NCBI GenBank assembly: GCA_030594925.1
Contig: JAUVEG010000020.1
Location: 1-11,242, forward strand
Direction: 5' to 3'
Source of the DNA: Gammaproteobacteria bacterium
GTDB lineage: Bacteria; Pseudomonadota; Gammaproteobacteria; Chromatiales; Chromatiaceae
DNA length: 11,242 bases
The notes beneath the pieces were generated by a model. That model worked only from the letters and a program-made list of their open reading frames with translations, was not told the DNA's origin and did no database searches. Positions 1 to 6,095 of this stretch are shown in pieces. Position 1 is the stretch's first letter. Every line of letters starts with the position of its first letter. The position numbers were made by a program, and so were the translations under genes.

Positions 1-420
1 AAACTCGGTAATCTTTTTATTATCCGCATATTCGAGAGGCAACAGATAACCCGGTATGCGGATATCCTTGTTGTTCAATGCCGTGTTGGTCGCAGCGGCT
101 CGTTGTTGCCGGATTTTGGTAATACCCTCGCGCTGCGCCAACATCTCGTCCACGTTGACACCAGCCCGGGTTAGTTTTGCAAGTGCTTCATCGAGACTTG
201 CCTTGCTTGTATCAGGCAGATAGCCCAAGTTGGTGCGCATTGCTCTATAGCGGTACACCATTGAGAGGTAGGAGAGCTGATCCGGGGTCAAGGCTGCGAA
301 TGGATCATCAAATGGTTCCTGTGTTTTCAGGTCATCCCAACCGATTTCAACGATTGCCTCAACCGGGATCGCCACTGTCGAGTAGATTGCAAGCAGTACC
401 GCAAAAAGAATTTGTTTCAT
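1..420 (-). CDS. DUF3299 domain exported protein (3' end outside window)
   Basis: The first 140 codons of a minus-strand gene are present; the reading frame is still open at the left edge. Residues 1 to about 21 form a signal peptide (MKQILFAVLLAIYSTVAIPVEA), so the product is probably periplasmic or envelope-associated. A charged, partly helical stretch follows, rich in Gln, Arg and Ala around residues 75-115. The last visible residues read IRIPGYLLPLEYADNKKITEF, which matches the start of the DUF3299 domain as I know it: an R-I-P-G-Y/F...PLE...K-x-T-E-F block normally followed by a cysteine/histidine/proline-rich block that would lie outside the window. The molecular role of DUF3299 proteins is not established, and I assign none. 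The start is set by the ATG following the signal peptide frame and by a good promoter just upstream. A DUF3299 call resting on the N-terminal half is fairly secure; an unrelated exported protein is unlikely. Confidence 0.8.
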   Translation of the reverse strand, partial: MKQILFAVLLAIYSTVAIPVEAIVEIGWDDLKTQEPFDDPFAALTPDQLSYLSMVYRYRAMRTNLGYLPDTSKASLDEALAKLTRAGVNVDEMLAQREGITKIRQQRAAATNTALNNKDIRIPGYLLPLEYADNKKITEF

Positions 421-453
421 TTTCAAGAATCTCTGGATTGAAACAGGAGCTGG

Positions 454-482
454 ATTATAGGGATCGGCGCCGAGAATGTCAC
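454..482 (-). promoter_or_regulatory. Sigma-70 promoter of the DUF3299 gene with palindromic spacer
   Basis: Read on the minus strand, a -35 GTGACA (477-482, five of six to consensus) is separated by exactly 17 bp from a perfect -10 TATAAT (454-459). Transcription would begin near 447, giving a leader of roughly 27 nt. The spacer contains the perfect 10-bp palindrome TCGGCGCCGA (464-473). That position, between the two hexamers, is where a repressor or a spacer-distorting activator could bind. The promoter call is direct from sequence; the operator idea is inference. Confidence 0.65.
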
Positions 483-506
483 ACAGCAGGCTGATTCTAA
501 TCTAAA

Positions 507-523
507 ATGCTGAAATACAGCAT
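507..523. repeat. Small perfect hairpin upstream of both divergent genes
   Basis: ATGCTG (507-512) and CAGCAT (518-523) are perfect inverted arms around a 5-nt AAATA loop. The hairpin lies in the 278-bp AT-rich gap (421-698) between the divergent DUF3299 and AraC-type genes, upstream of the DUF3299 -35 box. It could be an operator, and it has no clean T-tract on either strand that would make it a terminator. I found no convincing sigma-70 promoter for the AraC-type gene in the rest of this gap. Confidence 0.4.
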
Positions 524-698
524 CAAAAAAACGCAGTTGGTCATTTACACTTTATCCTGTGACTCTGATCGGATTGGCCGGTTTCTTAGCCATATCTTCT
601 GCTTGTCTGCTCGAAAAACACCCGCATGTCGATGAAATTTACTCTAGTATGTATCTAATACGAACTCAACAAGCCGCGATTGACTCATTAAACATTTG

Positions 699-1670
699 AT
701 GGCCATGGAAACTCAAAGCAGCTCCGTTGTACTAATCAATAAGCAATTCGATAGTTTCGAAGAACTGGCCGAACTTGCCGTCGCCTGGGATCTGGACTTC
801 CGCCAGATGAATGCCGAGCATTTCAAATCAGATATTTTCCAGGCGCAACTTGGTTCAATGTTGATATCACGGGCAAAATATGGCTGTAAAACAGATCAGT
901 ACGGTGCAACGCCACATGGCATGAGAACCTTTGTGATCCCTGATATTGATTGTCCTGAGTTCAGCTGGTTTGGGCATCAGATAGGCCAGGATGTATTGCT
1001 GGCATTCCCTACTCATGGCGAGATAAGAGCATTTACGCAAACAGGGTTCAGCGTGTTTACATTTAGTATTTCCGAACAAGAGTTGGTCGATTACTTTCAG
1101 CAATATGGGGGTGTCGATTACAGGATGGCGCTGGATGCCAGTGAAATGATCATACCGGCAGATGCCTTGAGTCTTGATCGAATTCGCATGAAACTCCGTC
1201 GCTTTGAAACATTAAGTTCAACTAATGGTAATAGTCCAATCCTCAATGACCTGGGAAGTCATATTCAAGAGCAGCTGCTATTGTTTGTTTTTGATCATAT
1301 CTGTAAGTTTGATTCTGTTCCCACACTGTCCAAATCCACAGGAAATAAAGCCTTTGCGCGTGCACTGGATTACATGCATGCTAATCATCAACAGCGGGTG
1401 AGCAGCGCAGAGCTGTGTGCTTATGCACAAGTATCTGTGCGTACCCTGCAAATGTATTTTAAGCGGGAATTTGGCATGACGCCAAAAACATATATGAATG
1501 GACAGCGATTATATGGCGTTCACCGTGGATTATGGAATTCTGATCCAGCGCGAACACGGGTGGTAGATCTTGCAAACCACTGGGGTTTTTGGCACATGGG
1601 GCAATTTGCCGCTGATTATCGCAAGTTGTTTGGTGAATTGCCTTCCGAGACACTCAAGCGCGCAGTCTGA
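699..1670 (+). CDS. AraC/XylS-family transcriptional regulator
   Basis: About 323 residues. The C-terminal third (about residues 215-322) is an AraC-type double helix-turn-helix. The first HTH is within VSSAELCAYAQVSVRTLQ, followed by the family-typical Y-F-K-R-E-F-G-M-T-P-K linker. The second is around VVDLANHWGFWHMGQFAADY and ends in K-L-F-G-E-L-P-S-E-T, the usual closing signature. The N-terminal 200 residues would be the ligand or dimerisation domain; they carry no family signature I can name beyond resembling the cupin-like sensors of this class, so the inducer is unknown. The frame permits TTG at 696, ATG at 699 and ATG at 705; I prefer ATG 699. None has a clear Shine-Dalgarno sequence, so the start is uncertain by a few codons. 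The gene is AT-richer than later genes (23 of 60 bases G/C at 1201-1260). Its targets could be the divergent DUF3299 gene or the downstream genes, but nothing proves this. Confidence 0.88.
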   Translation: MAMETQSSSVVLINKQFDSFEELAELAVAWDLDFRQMNAEHFKSDIFQAQLGSMLISRAKYGCKTDQYGATPHGMRTFVIPDIDCPEFSWFGHQIGQDVLLAFPTHGEIRAFTQTGFSVFTFSISEQELVDYFQQYGGVDYRMALDASEMIIPADALSLDRIRMKLRRFETLSSTNGNSPILNDLGSHIQEQLLLFVFDHICKFDSVPTLSKSTGNKAFARALDYMHANHQQRVSSAELCAYAQVSVRTLQMYFKREFGMTPKTYMNGQRLYGVHRGLWNSDPARTRVVDLANHWGFWHMGQFAADYRKLFGELPSETLKRAV

Positions 1671-1717
1671 AGCTTTCACGGTAGATGTTACAATCTCTTT
1701 ATTTGGAGTCAATCTCT

Positions 1718-1951
1718 ATGGTCGGCCTCGATATCTTTGCACTCATCGTGCTGATCATCCTTGTTCTGTGCTCTTTGGGAATTTGGATCTTGCTCGGCAT
1801 CTATCCCGGCAAGATCGCATACCAACGCAACCATCCCCAGGCGGACGCCATCGGCACGGCTGCGATCTACACGGAATCTGTCACTGCGACCCATATCACC
1901 CGCAAGGCCATGGTGCGCACGGAAGCCTGGATGAACTATCTCAAGCCATGA
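1718..1951 (+). CDS. Small inner-membrane protein, DUF3302/YiaW-like at the N-terminus
   Basis: The start is ATG 1718, preceded by GGAG (1705-1708) with a 9-nt spacer; an upstream in-frame ATG at 1685 lacks such a site and would add 11 residues of non-conserved sequence. The 77-residue product begins with one strong membrane segment (about residues 4-28, LDIFALIVLIILVLCSLGIW and onwards). This is followed by I-Y-P-G-K-I-A-Y-Q-R-N-H-P-Q-A-D-A-I, which closely resembles the first half of E. coli YiaW and other DUF3302 proteins. In that family a second hydrophobic, tryptophan-rich helix normally follows. Here the last 30 residues are polar (TESVTATHITRKAMVRTEAW) and end at a TGA. Neither of the other two plus-strand frames supplies a second helix, so a single frameshift does not explain it. 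It is either a divergent one-helix variant or a decayed gene. Function of the family is unknown. It lies 47 bp after the AraC-type gene and 83 bp before yegS. Confidence 0.6.
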   Translation: MVGLDIFALIVLIILVLCSLGIWILLGIYPGKIAYQRNHPQADAIGTAAIYTESVTATHITRKAMVRTEAWMNYLKP

Positions 1952-1991
1952 AGAAATCCGGCGTGTAGAAGAGTAATGCCGTTAAAGTAGC

Positions 1992-2007
1992 GCCAGACTG
2001 CTCTGGC
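1992..2007. repeat. Short perfect hairpin in the leader of yegS
   Basis: GCCAGA (1992-1997) and TCTGGC (2002-2007) are perfect inverted arms around a CTGC tetraloop, 28 nt before the yegS start. There is no T-run after it, so an intrinsic terminator is unlikely. It may be an mRNA structure or a weak regulatory site in the 83-bp spacer after the DUF3302-like gene. Confidence 0.35.
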
Positions 2008-2034
2008 TCCATGGTCAGCGATTAAAGGTATCAG

Positions 2035-2925
2035 ATGATGCATATTATTCTTAATGGTAAAAAAGCGGGTTACGAGACCGTACGTTCAGCCATTTCCACG
2101 TTGCGTGAAGAGGTTGACCGGGTCGATGTCCGTGCGACCTATGAATTTGGTGACGTCGAGAGATTTGTCAACGAAGCAGTTCGAGATGGTGAAACACGCA
2201 TTGTCATTGGCGGTGGTGACGGCAGTGTCAACGAGGTGGTTGATGCGATGGCCAAATTGCCGCGGGAGCAGCGTCCTGAGCTGGCGATCCTGCCGCTTGG
2301 CACGGCCAACGATTTTGCAACCGCTTGCCAAATCCCTCTCAATAGTCTGGAGGCATTACGCCTCGCCGTCTCCGGGAATTGCACCGCTGTCGACATCGCA
2401 AAAGCCAACGAGCGGCATTTTGCCAATATGGCAACAGGCGGTTTTGGCGCACAGGTGACTGCCGAGACACCCGTCGAATTGAAAAATTTTCTGGGCGGCG
2501 GCGCCTATACGCTGACGGGTGTGTTGAAAGCCATCAATTTTGTCCCCTACCAGGGCAAAATGAAGACACCTGATTTCGAATCCGAGCTGACGGGCGTTGT
2601 CGCTGCCATCTGCAACGGACGGCAGGCCGGCGGAGGCCAGGTGCTGGCGCCAAATGCCTACATCAATGATGGATTGCTTGATGTGGTGATCGTATCGCAA
2701 TTCCCCCTAAGCGACCTCCCGCAGGTGATCGAAGAGATCAGGAATCCCTCCGCCAATGGCCGCTATATCAAATATTTTCAGACCCCATGGGTCGAGAGCG
2801 AATCGGATGAGATCATTCCGCTCAATCTTGATGGCGAACCCTATCGAAACAAAAACATTCGCTTCGAGATTGTCCCCGCAGCAATCGATCTGGTGTTGCC
2901 TGCATCCTGTCCCTGCCTCAAATAA
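2035..2925 (+). CDS. yegS: YegS-type lipid kinase (diacylglycerol kinase catalytic domain)
   Basis: 296 residues, against 299 for E. coli YegS. The protein should transfer phosphate from ATP to a membrane lipid head group; E. coli YegS is described as a phosphatidylglycerol kinase in vitro, and its physiological role is unsettled. The nucleotide-binding GGGDG motif is at residues 59-63, followed by SVNEVVDAM; PLGTANDFA (residues 87-95) is the second hallmark. Further YegS-specific blocks are NMATGGFGAQVTAETP (131-146), NGRQAGGGQ (194-202), PNAYINDGLLDV (206-217) and LNLDGEP (263-269), and the C-terminus ends SCPCLK where E. coli has DCPLLR. There is no signal peptide or membrane helix, as expected for a peripheral cytoplasmic enzyme. 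Two ATGs (2035 and 2038) are both served by AAAGG at 2024-2028; the second is equally plausible. The gene converges with the RIO kinase gene, and the palindromic element between them probably ends its transcript. Confidence 0.95.
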   Translation: MMHIILNGKKAGYETVRSAISTLREEVDRVDVRATYEFGDVERFVNEAVRDGETRIVIGGGDGSVNEVVDAMAKLPREQRPELAILPLGTANDFATACQIPLNSLEALRLAVSGNCTAVDIAKANERHFANMATGGFGAQVTAETPVELKNFLGGGAYTLTGVLKAINFVPYQGKMKTPDFESELTGVVAAICNGRQAGGGQVLAPNAYINDGLLDVVIVSQFPLSDLPQVIEEIRNPSANGRYIKYFQTPWVESESDEIIPLNLDGEPYRNKNIRFEIVPAAIDLVLPASCPCLK

Positions 2926-3068
2926 TAGTCGAATGCCCGATCGGTTGAAACAGCAGGTTTCTGAGTCTGACTGTGAAACATTTGAATGACTCTTTGGGCT
3001 ACCTTCGTTCAGGTTTCTCGCATCGATGAGATCAGCAGGATCGCGATTATCACAGTTTGAGAGATATC

Positions 3069-3228
3069 AGGAGTTGTCCATTAATAACTTCCCGGATAAT
3101 GCGCAGCAATGTTGTTCGTATTCAAGGCGCAGCAAGGGGCGCATAGCAGCGTTATGTAACTCTTGCTGGAACGCAGAAGAGGGACAACAGGGCAAGCAGA
3201 ATCGGGAAGTTATTATTGGACTGCTCCT
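3069..3228. repeat. 160-bp long imperfect palindrome with 26-bp terminal inverted repeats (MITE-like and/or bidirectional terminator)
   Basis: The left end (3069-3094) and the reverse complement of the right end (3203-3228) agree at 23 of 26 positions. Both read AGGAG, two variable bases, GTCCA, one variable base, then TAATAACTTCCCG. Symmetry continues inward: CAGCAAG (3130-3136) pairs with CTTGCTG (3162-3168), and CATA (3142-3145) with TATG (3153-3156), all about one centre near 3149. It fills most of the 302-bp gap between convergent yegS and RIO kinase genes; the remaining stretch, 2926-3068, shows no gene or other structure. The right edge touches the last base of the RIO stop codon. I see no clear target-site duplication and no coding capacity. 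It could be a miniature inverted-repeat element, a REP/BIME-type repeat, or a structure ending transcription from both sides. I cannot tell which without copies elsewhere in the genome. Confidence 0.75.
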
Positions 3229-4079
3229 TACCCGGCTGCTGCACGTATACGTTCCTGCCGCTCTTGCTCTTCGGCAAATGCCGCTTTGATTTCCTGCAAC
3301 ACTACACCCACATCAGCGACTTCAGTGCTTTCCTCAAAGTGACCCGTTAATTCGACATCCGGATGTAATGCTCCCTCTTCGTACAGCGCCCAGATCTCTT
3401 TGGCGTAATTACTGCCCAGCAACTCTGGCGCGTACCGGCCGTAATAGGCGGTCATATTGTTTACATCCCGCTCGAATATTGCCCGGGCGTTGTTATTGCC
3501 CGCTGCATTCACCACTTGAGGCAGATCGATGATTACCGGACCATAATTATCCACCAATACATTAAATTCTGACAGGTCTCCGTGCACCACCCCGGCACAT
3601 AGCATGCGCATAACGTATTTCATGACGACAGCATGGTCTTCCAGAGCGAGTTCCGGGGTCAGGGAGATATCATTCAGACGCGGCGCCACAAAGCCTTCGT
3701 CATCGGTAATCAACTCCATCAGCAGGATGCCGTCAAAGCAGCCGTAGGTTTTGGGGACGCGCACCCCTGAATTAGCCAGCAGAGAGAGCGCATCCACTTC
3801 AGCATTTTGCCAGGCTTCTTCCTGTTGTTTGCGACCGAATCTGGAGCCTTTTTCCATGGCGCGGGCGCGGCGGCTGTTACGTCCCTTGCGCCCCTCCCGA
3901 TATTCGACGGCTTTTTTGAAGCTGCGTTGGTTCGCTTCCTTGTAGATTTTGGCACAGCGGATCTCGGCGCCGCAGCGCACTACATAGACTGTGGCCTCTT
4001 TACCGCTCATTAGCTGGCTGATGACTTCATCCACCAGACCATCATCAATCAGGGGCTGCATTCGTTTTGGGAATTTCAT
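3228..4079 (-). CDS. RIO1-family serine protein kinase
   Basis: 283 residues. RIO kinases are atypical protein kinases that phosphorylate serine; in archaea and eukaryotes RIO1 acts in ribosome maturation, while the bacterial targets are unknown. The nucleotide-binding loop is SGKEATVYVV (25-34), the conserved ATP-anchoring lysine is K44 in CAKIYK, and the flexible basic loop typical of RIO1 proteins spans about 52-90 (REGRKGRNSRRARAMEKGSR). The hinge region is around MELITDDEG (121-129). The catalytic loop is VVHGDLSEFNVLV (164-176) with D168 and N173, and the metal-binding aspartate is D185 in IIDLPQ. All catalytic residues are intact. The C-terminus (about 262-283) is Glu/Gln/Arg-rich. The N-terminus MKFPKRMQPLIDDGLVDEVI is typical of the bacterial family, supporting this start although no Shine-Dalgarno sequence precedes it. 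The gene converges with yegS and diverges from the DOMON-like gene. It has no neighbour of obviously related function. Confidence 0.94.
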   Translation of the reverse strand: MKFPKRMQPLIDDGLVDEVISQLMSGKEATVYVVRCGAEIRCAKIYKEANQRSFKKAVEYREGRKGRNSRRARAMEKGSRFGRKQQEEAWQNAEVDALSLLANSGVRVPKTYGCFDGILLMELITDDEGFVAPRLNDISLTPELALEDHAVVMKYVMRMLCAGVVHGDLSEFNVLVDNYGPVIIDLPQVVNAAGNNNARAIFERDVNNMTAYYGRYAPELLGSNYAKEIWALYEEGALHPDVELTGHFEESTEVADVGVVLQEIKAAFAEEQERQERIRAAAG

Positions 4080-4086
4080 GGCGCAT

Positions 4087-4115
4087 TTTATACTTTACCG
4101 GGGCGCGCTGTTGAA
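4087..4115 (-). promoter_or_regulatory. Candidate promoter giving a leaderless RIO kinase mRNA
   Basis: On the minus strand a -10 TATAAA (4087-4092) is 17 bp from a weak -35 TTCAAC (4110-4115). Only 7 nt separate the -10 from the A of the start codon (4079), so transcription would start at or next to the ATG. The absence of any Shine-Dalgarno sequence in this stretch agrees with leaderless translation. The -35 matches consensus at only three positions, so the promoter is a moderate call. Confidence 0.45.
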
Positions 4116-4276
4116 TATATCAAATAGAGGATGCTGATCTCATTCTCGGACAGCCTCCTGAACGCCTTCACGGATCGGCGCCTGTAAGATGTGGCGCGGG
4201 AAGAAGCAATTGCCTGATGGTGACCACTCCAGTATTATTTACTCGTCGCCTTAAACCATTTCCCGGAACAGTAAAC

Positions 4277-4879
4277 ATGCCAGGACTCTCTTCGACCAGC
4301 GTCTCCCTGGTTTCTCATGCAAACAGTCAAACCCCGGCGGTTCGCAGTATCAAGGCCGAAATCAACACGACTTCGGATGGCGCCCTGCGACTGCGATACC
4401 TGCTGGAAGGAGCACTCGAGCAGCTGGCAATACCGGCGATGGCGTCCCCGGTACAAACCGGCGACCTGTGGCGTCATACCTGCTTCGAAGCGTTTATTAC
4501 TGCGGACAATTCGCCCGCATACTGTGAATTCAACTTCTCACCCTCCACGCAATGGGCCGCTTACGGCTTCGCAGGCTATAGGGAGGGGATGGAACTGCTG
4601 CAATGCGGCGCCTGCATGCCGGTTGAGGTGCGCCGCTCCAATGAGCGGCTGGAACTGGAAGCCCGGATCACCAGCATGGCGTTGAAGAGGCTTCCCGGTG
4701 ACGGTGAGATTCGCATGGCTTTGTCGTCAGTCGTCGAGGAGAGGGGTGGCCGGCTCTCCTACTGGGCGCTTGCACACCCGTCGAGTTCACCTGATTTCCA
4801 TCATCCCGACAGTTTCGTACTGCATCTGCAGCGACCGGCTGCAGGCGCAGCGCACACCGATACAGGGGCAACGTCATGA
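4277..4879 (+). CDS. DOMON-like domain protein coupled to the DUF1343 gene
   Basis: About 200 residues, no signal peptide, predicted mostly beta-strand. Blocks such as LRLRYLLEG, GDLWRHTCFEAFI, YCEFNFSPSTQWAAYGF and YREGM match what I recall of the DOMON-like (MurB-like subgroup) proteins often found beside DUF1343 genes. DOMON folds bind haem or sugar in other proteins; with a peptidoglycan-sugar hydrolase as partner, carbohydrate binding is the likelier guess, but it is inference. I chose ATG 4277 over the upstream in-frame ATG 4217 because the family resemblance begins about residue 7 (SVSLVSHANSQTPAVRSIKAEI) and the extra 20 residues look random. Neither start has a strong ribosome-binding site (GGAA at 4265-4268 for 4277). 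The stop overlaps the next start as ATGA, so the two are translationally coupled. Codon use is GC-rich like its partner. Confidence 0.78.
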   Translation: MPGLSSTSVSLVSHANSQTPAVRSIKAEINTTSDGALRLRYLLEGALEQLAIPAMASPVQTGDLWRHTCFEAFITADNSPAYCEFNFSPSTQWAAYGFAGYREGMELLQCGACMPVEVRRSNERLELEARITSMALKRLPGDGEIRMALSSVVEERGGRLSYWALAHPSSSPDFHHPDSFVLHLQRPAAGAAHTDTGATS

Positions 4880-6081
4880 AGTTTGGTATCGATCGCCTTA
4901 TCGAGGACGACTCGCTGCGTGCGCCCCTGGCCGGCCGGCGTGTGGCGCTGCTGGCACATCCGGCTTCTGTCACGGCGAACCTCGAACACTCGCTGGATGC
5001 ACTGGCCGCAATAGAGGGCATCAATCTCACGGCAGCCTTCGGCCCTCAGCACGGACTGCGCGGTGACAAGCAGGATAATATGGTGGAGTCTCAGGACTAC
5101 ATTGATCCTGTGCACGCAATACCGGTCTACAGCCTCTATGGCGAGGTGCGCAGGCCAACGCAGCAGATGATGCAGAGCTTCGATCTCCTGCTGGTCGATC
5201 TACAGGATCTTGGTTGCCGCATCTACACCTTCATTACGACTCTGCGGTATCTGTTGGAGGCTGCAGCGACGCATGGCAAGACGGTGTGGGTGCTCGATCG
5301 GCCGAATCCTGCTGGCCGCCCGATCGAGGGTTTGATTCTACGGGAAGGGTGGGAGAGCTTCGTTGGCGCGGGAGAAATGCCGATGCGCCACGGATTGACG
5401 CTGGGTGAAATGGGCAGCTGGTTCCTGAAGCGATTCGCACTGAACCTGGACTACCACGTCATCGAAATGCAGGGGTGGAAACCTGAACAGACACCGGGGT
5501 TCGGATGGCCGCTGGGCGAGCGCGAGTGGATCAATCCGAGCCCCAATGCCCCCAACCTGTGGATGGCGCGTTGCTACCCCGGCACGGTCATGCTGGAGGG
5601 AACAACGCTATCGGAGGGGAGGGGAACCACCCGTCCGCTGGAGTTGTTTGGCGCCCCGGACATCGACGCCCCGGCTATCATCGCCGAAATGAAGCGCCTT
5701 GCGCCGCAGTGGCTCAACGGTTGCAGACTGCGTGAATGCTGGTTCGAACCCGTCTCGCACAAGCATCAGGGGAGATTGTGCGCGGGTGTGCAAGTACACG
5801 TCGAGGGCCCGCACTACGACCATCACGCCTTCCGGCCGTGGCGGCTGCAGGCGCTGGCTTTCAAGGCGTTGCGGCAGATTTACCCGGACTACCCGTTGTG
5901 GCGTGATTTCGCATATGAATATGAACACGAGCGGCTGGCCATCGACTTGATCAATGGCAGCGAACTGCTGCGAGAGTGGGTGGATGATCCGAATGCCACG
6001 CCGTCTGACCTCGAGGCGCTGCTGCGCAGAGATGAACTCGCCTGGAGTGAAGAGTGCAGGGAGGTGTTGATCTACCGCTGA
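4876..6081 (+). CDS. DUF1343 protein, NamZ-family (GH171) putative exo-beta-N-acetylmuramidase
   Basis: 401 residues, the usual size for DUF1343 without its export signal. Characterised members (Bacillus subtilis NamZ) remove terminal N-acetylmuramic acid from peptidoglycan fragments. Recognisable blocks are RRVALLAHPASV (21-32), FGPQHGLRGDKQDNMVES (55-72), YSLYGE (85-90), LLLVDLQDLGCRIYTFITTL (104-123), VLDRPNPAGRPIEG (139-152), MPMRHGLTLGE (168-178), PGTVMLEGTTLSEGRGTTRP (235-254) and the C-terminal histidine-rich GPHYDHHAFRPWR. In the first block the common GPEHG reads GPQHG (Q58); I recall this as a variant shared by a proteobacterial subgroup. There is no signal peptide, so unlike B. subtilis NamZ it should act in the cytoplasm, perhaps in muropeptide recycling (inference). 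The start overlaps the DOMON-like stop by ATGA and has CAGGGG at 4863-4868. It converges with the cyclase gene, 14 bp apart, with no visible terminator between them. Confidence 0.9.
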   Translation: MKFGIDRLIEDDSLRAPLAGRRVALLAHPASVTANLEHSLDALAAIEGINLTAAFGPQHGLRGDKQDNMVESQDYIDPVHAIPVYSLYGEVRRPTQQMMQSFDLLLVDLQDLGCRIYTFITTLRYLLEAAATHGKTVWVLDRPNPAGRPIEGLILREGWESFVGAGEMPMRHGLTLGEMGSWFLKRFALNLDYHVIEMQGWKPEQTPGFGWPLGEREWINPSPNAPNLWMARCYPGTVMLEGTTLSEGRGTTRPLELFGAPDIDAPAIIAEMKRLAPQWLNGCRLRECWFEPVSHKHQGRLCAGVQVHVEGPHYDHHAFRPWRLQALAFKALRQIYPDYPLWRDFAYEYEHERLAIDLINGSELLREWVDDPNATPSDLEALLRRDELAWSEECREVLIYR

Positions 6082-6095
6082 TTGCAGAGAGCAGG

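Noticed and set aside
177..494. Plus-strand open frame of 105 codons
   Set aside because: It lies antisense to the DUF3299 gene, which has a signal peptide, a promoter and family sequence; the plus-strand product is low-complexity and family-less.
1570..1968. Plus-strand open frame overlapping the AraC-type gene and the DUF3302-like gene
   Set aside because: It is out of frame with both. I checked whether its end supplied the missing helix of the DUF3302-like protein; it reads His/Cys/Gly-rich and does not.
2086..2700. Several antisense frames inside yegS
   Set aside because: They are shadows of a gene with complete family motifs.
3026..3289. Plus-strand open frame of 87 codons
   Set aside because: It runs through the palindromic repeat and into the RIO kinase gene on the opposite strand; the sequence has no coding character.
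4111..4123. TTGA/TCAA inverted arms resembling half of an FNR site
   Set aside because: The site is 13 bp with 4-bp arms, not the 14-bp TTGAT-N4-ATCAA arrangement, and it overlaps the RIO -35 box; the match is too weak to call.
6082..6095. Possible terminator between the convergent DUF1343 and cyclase genes
   Set aside because: The 14-bp gap and its surroundings show no hairpin followed by a T-run.
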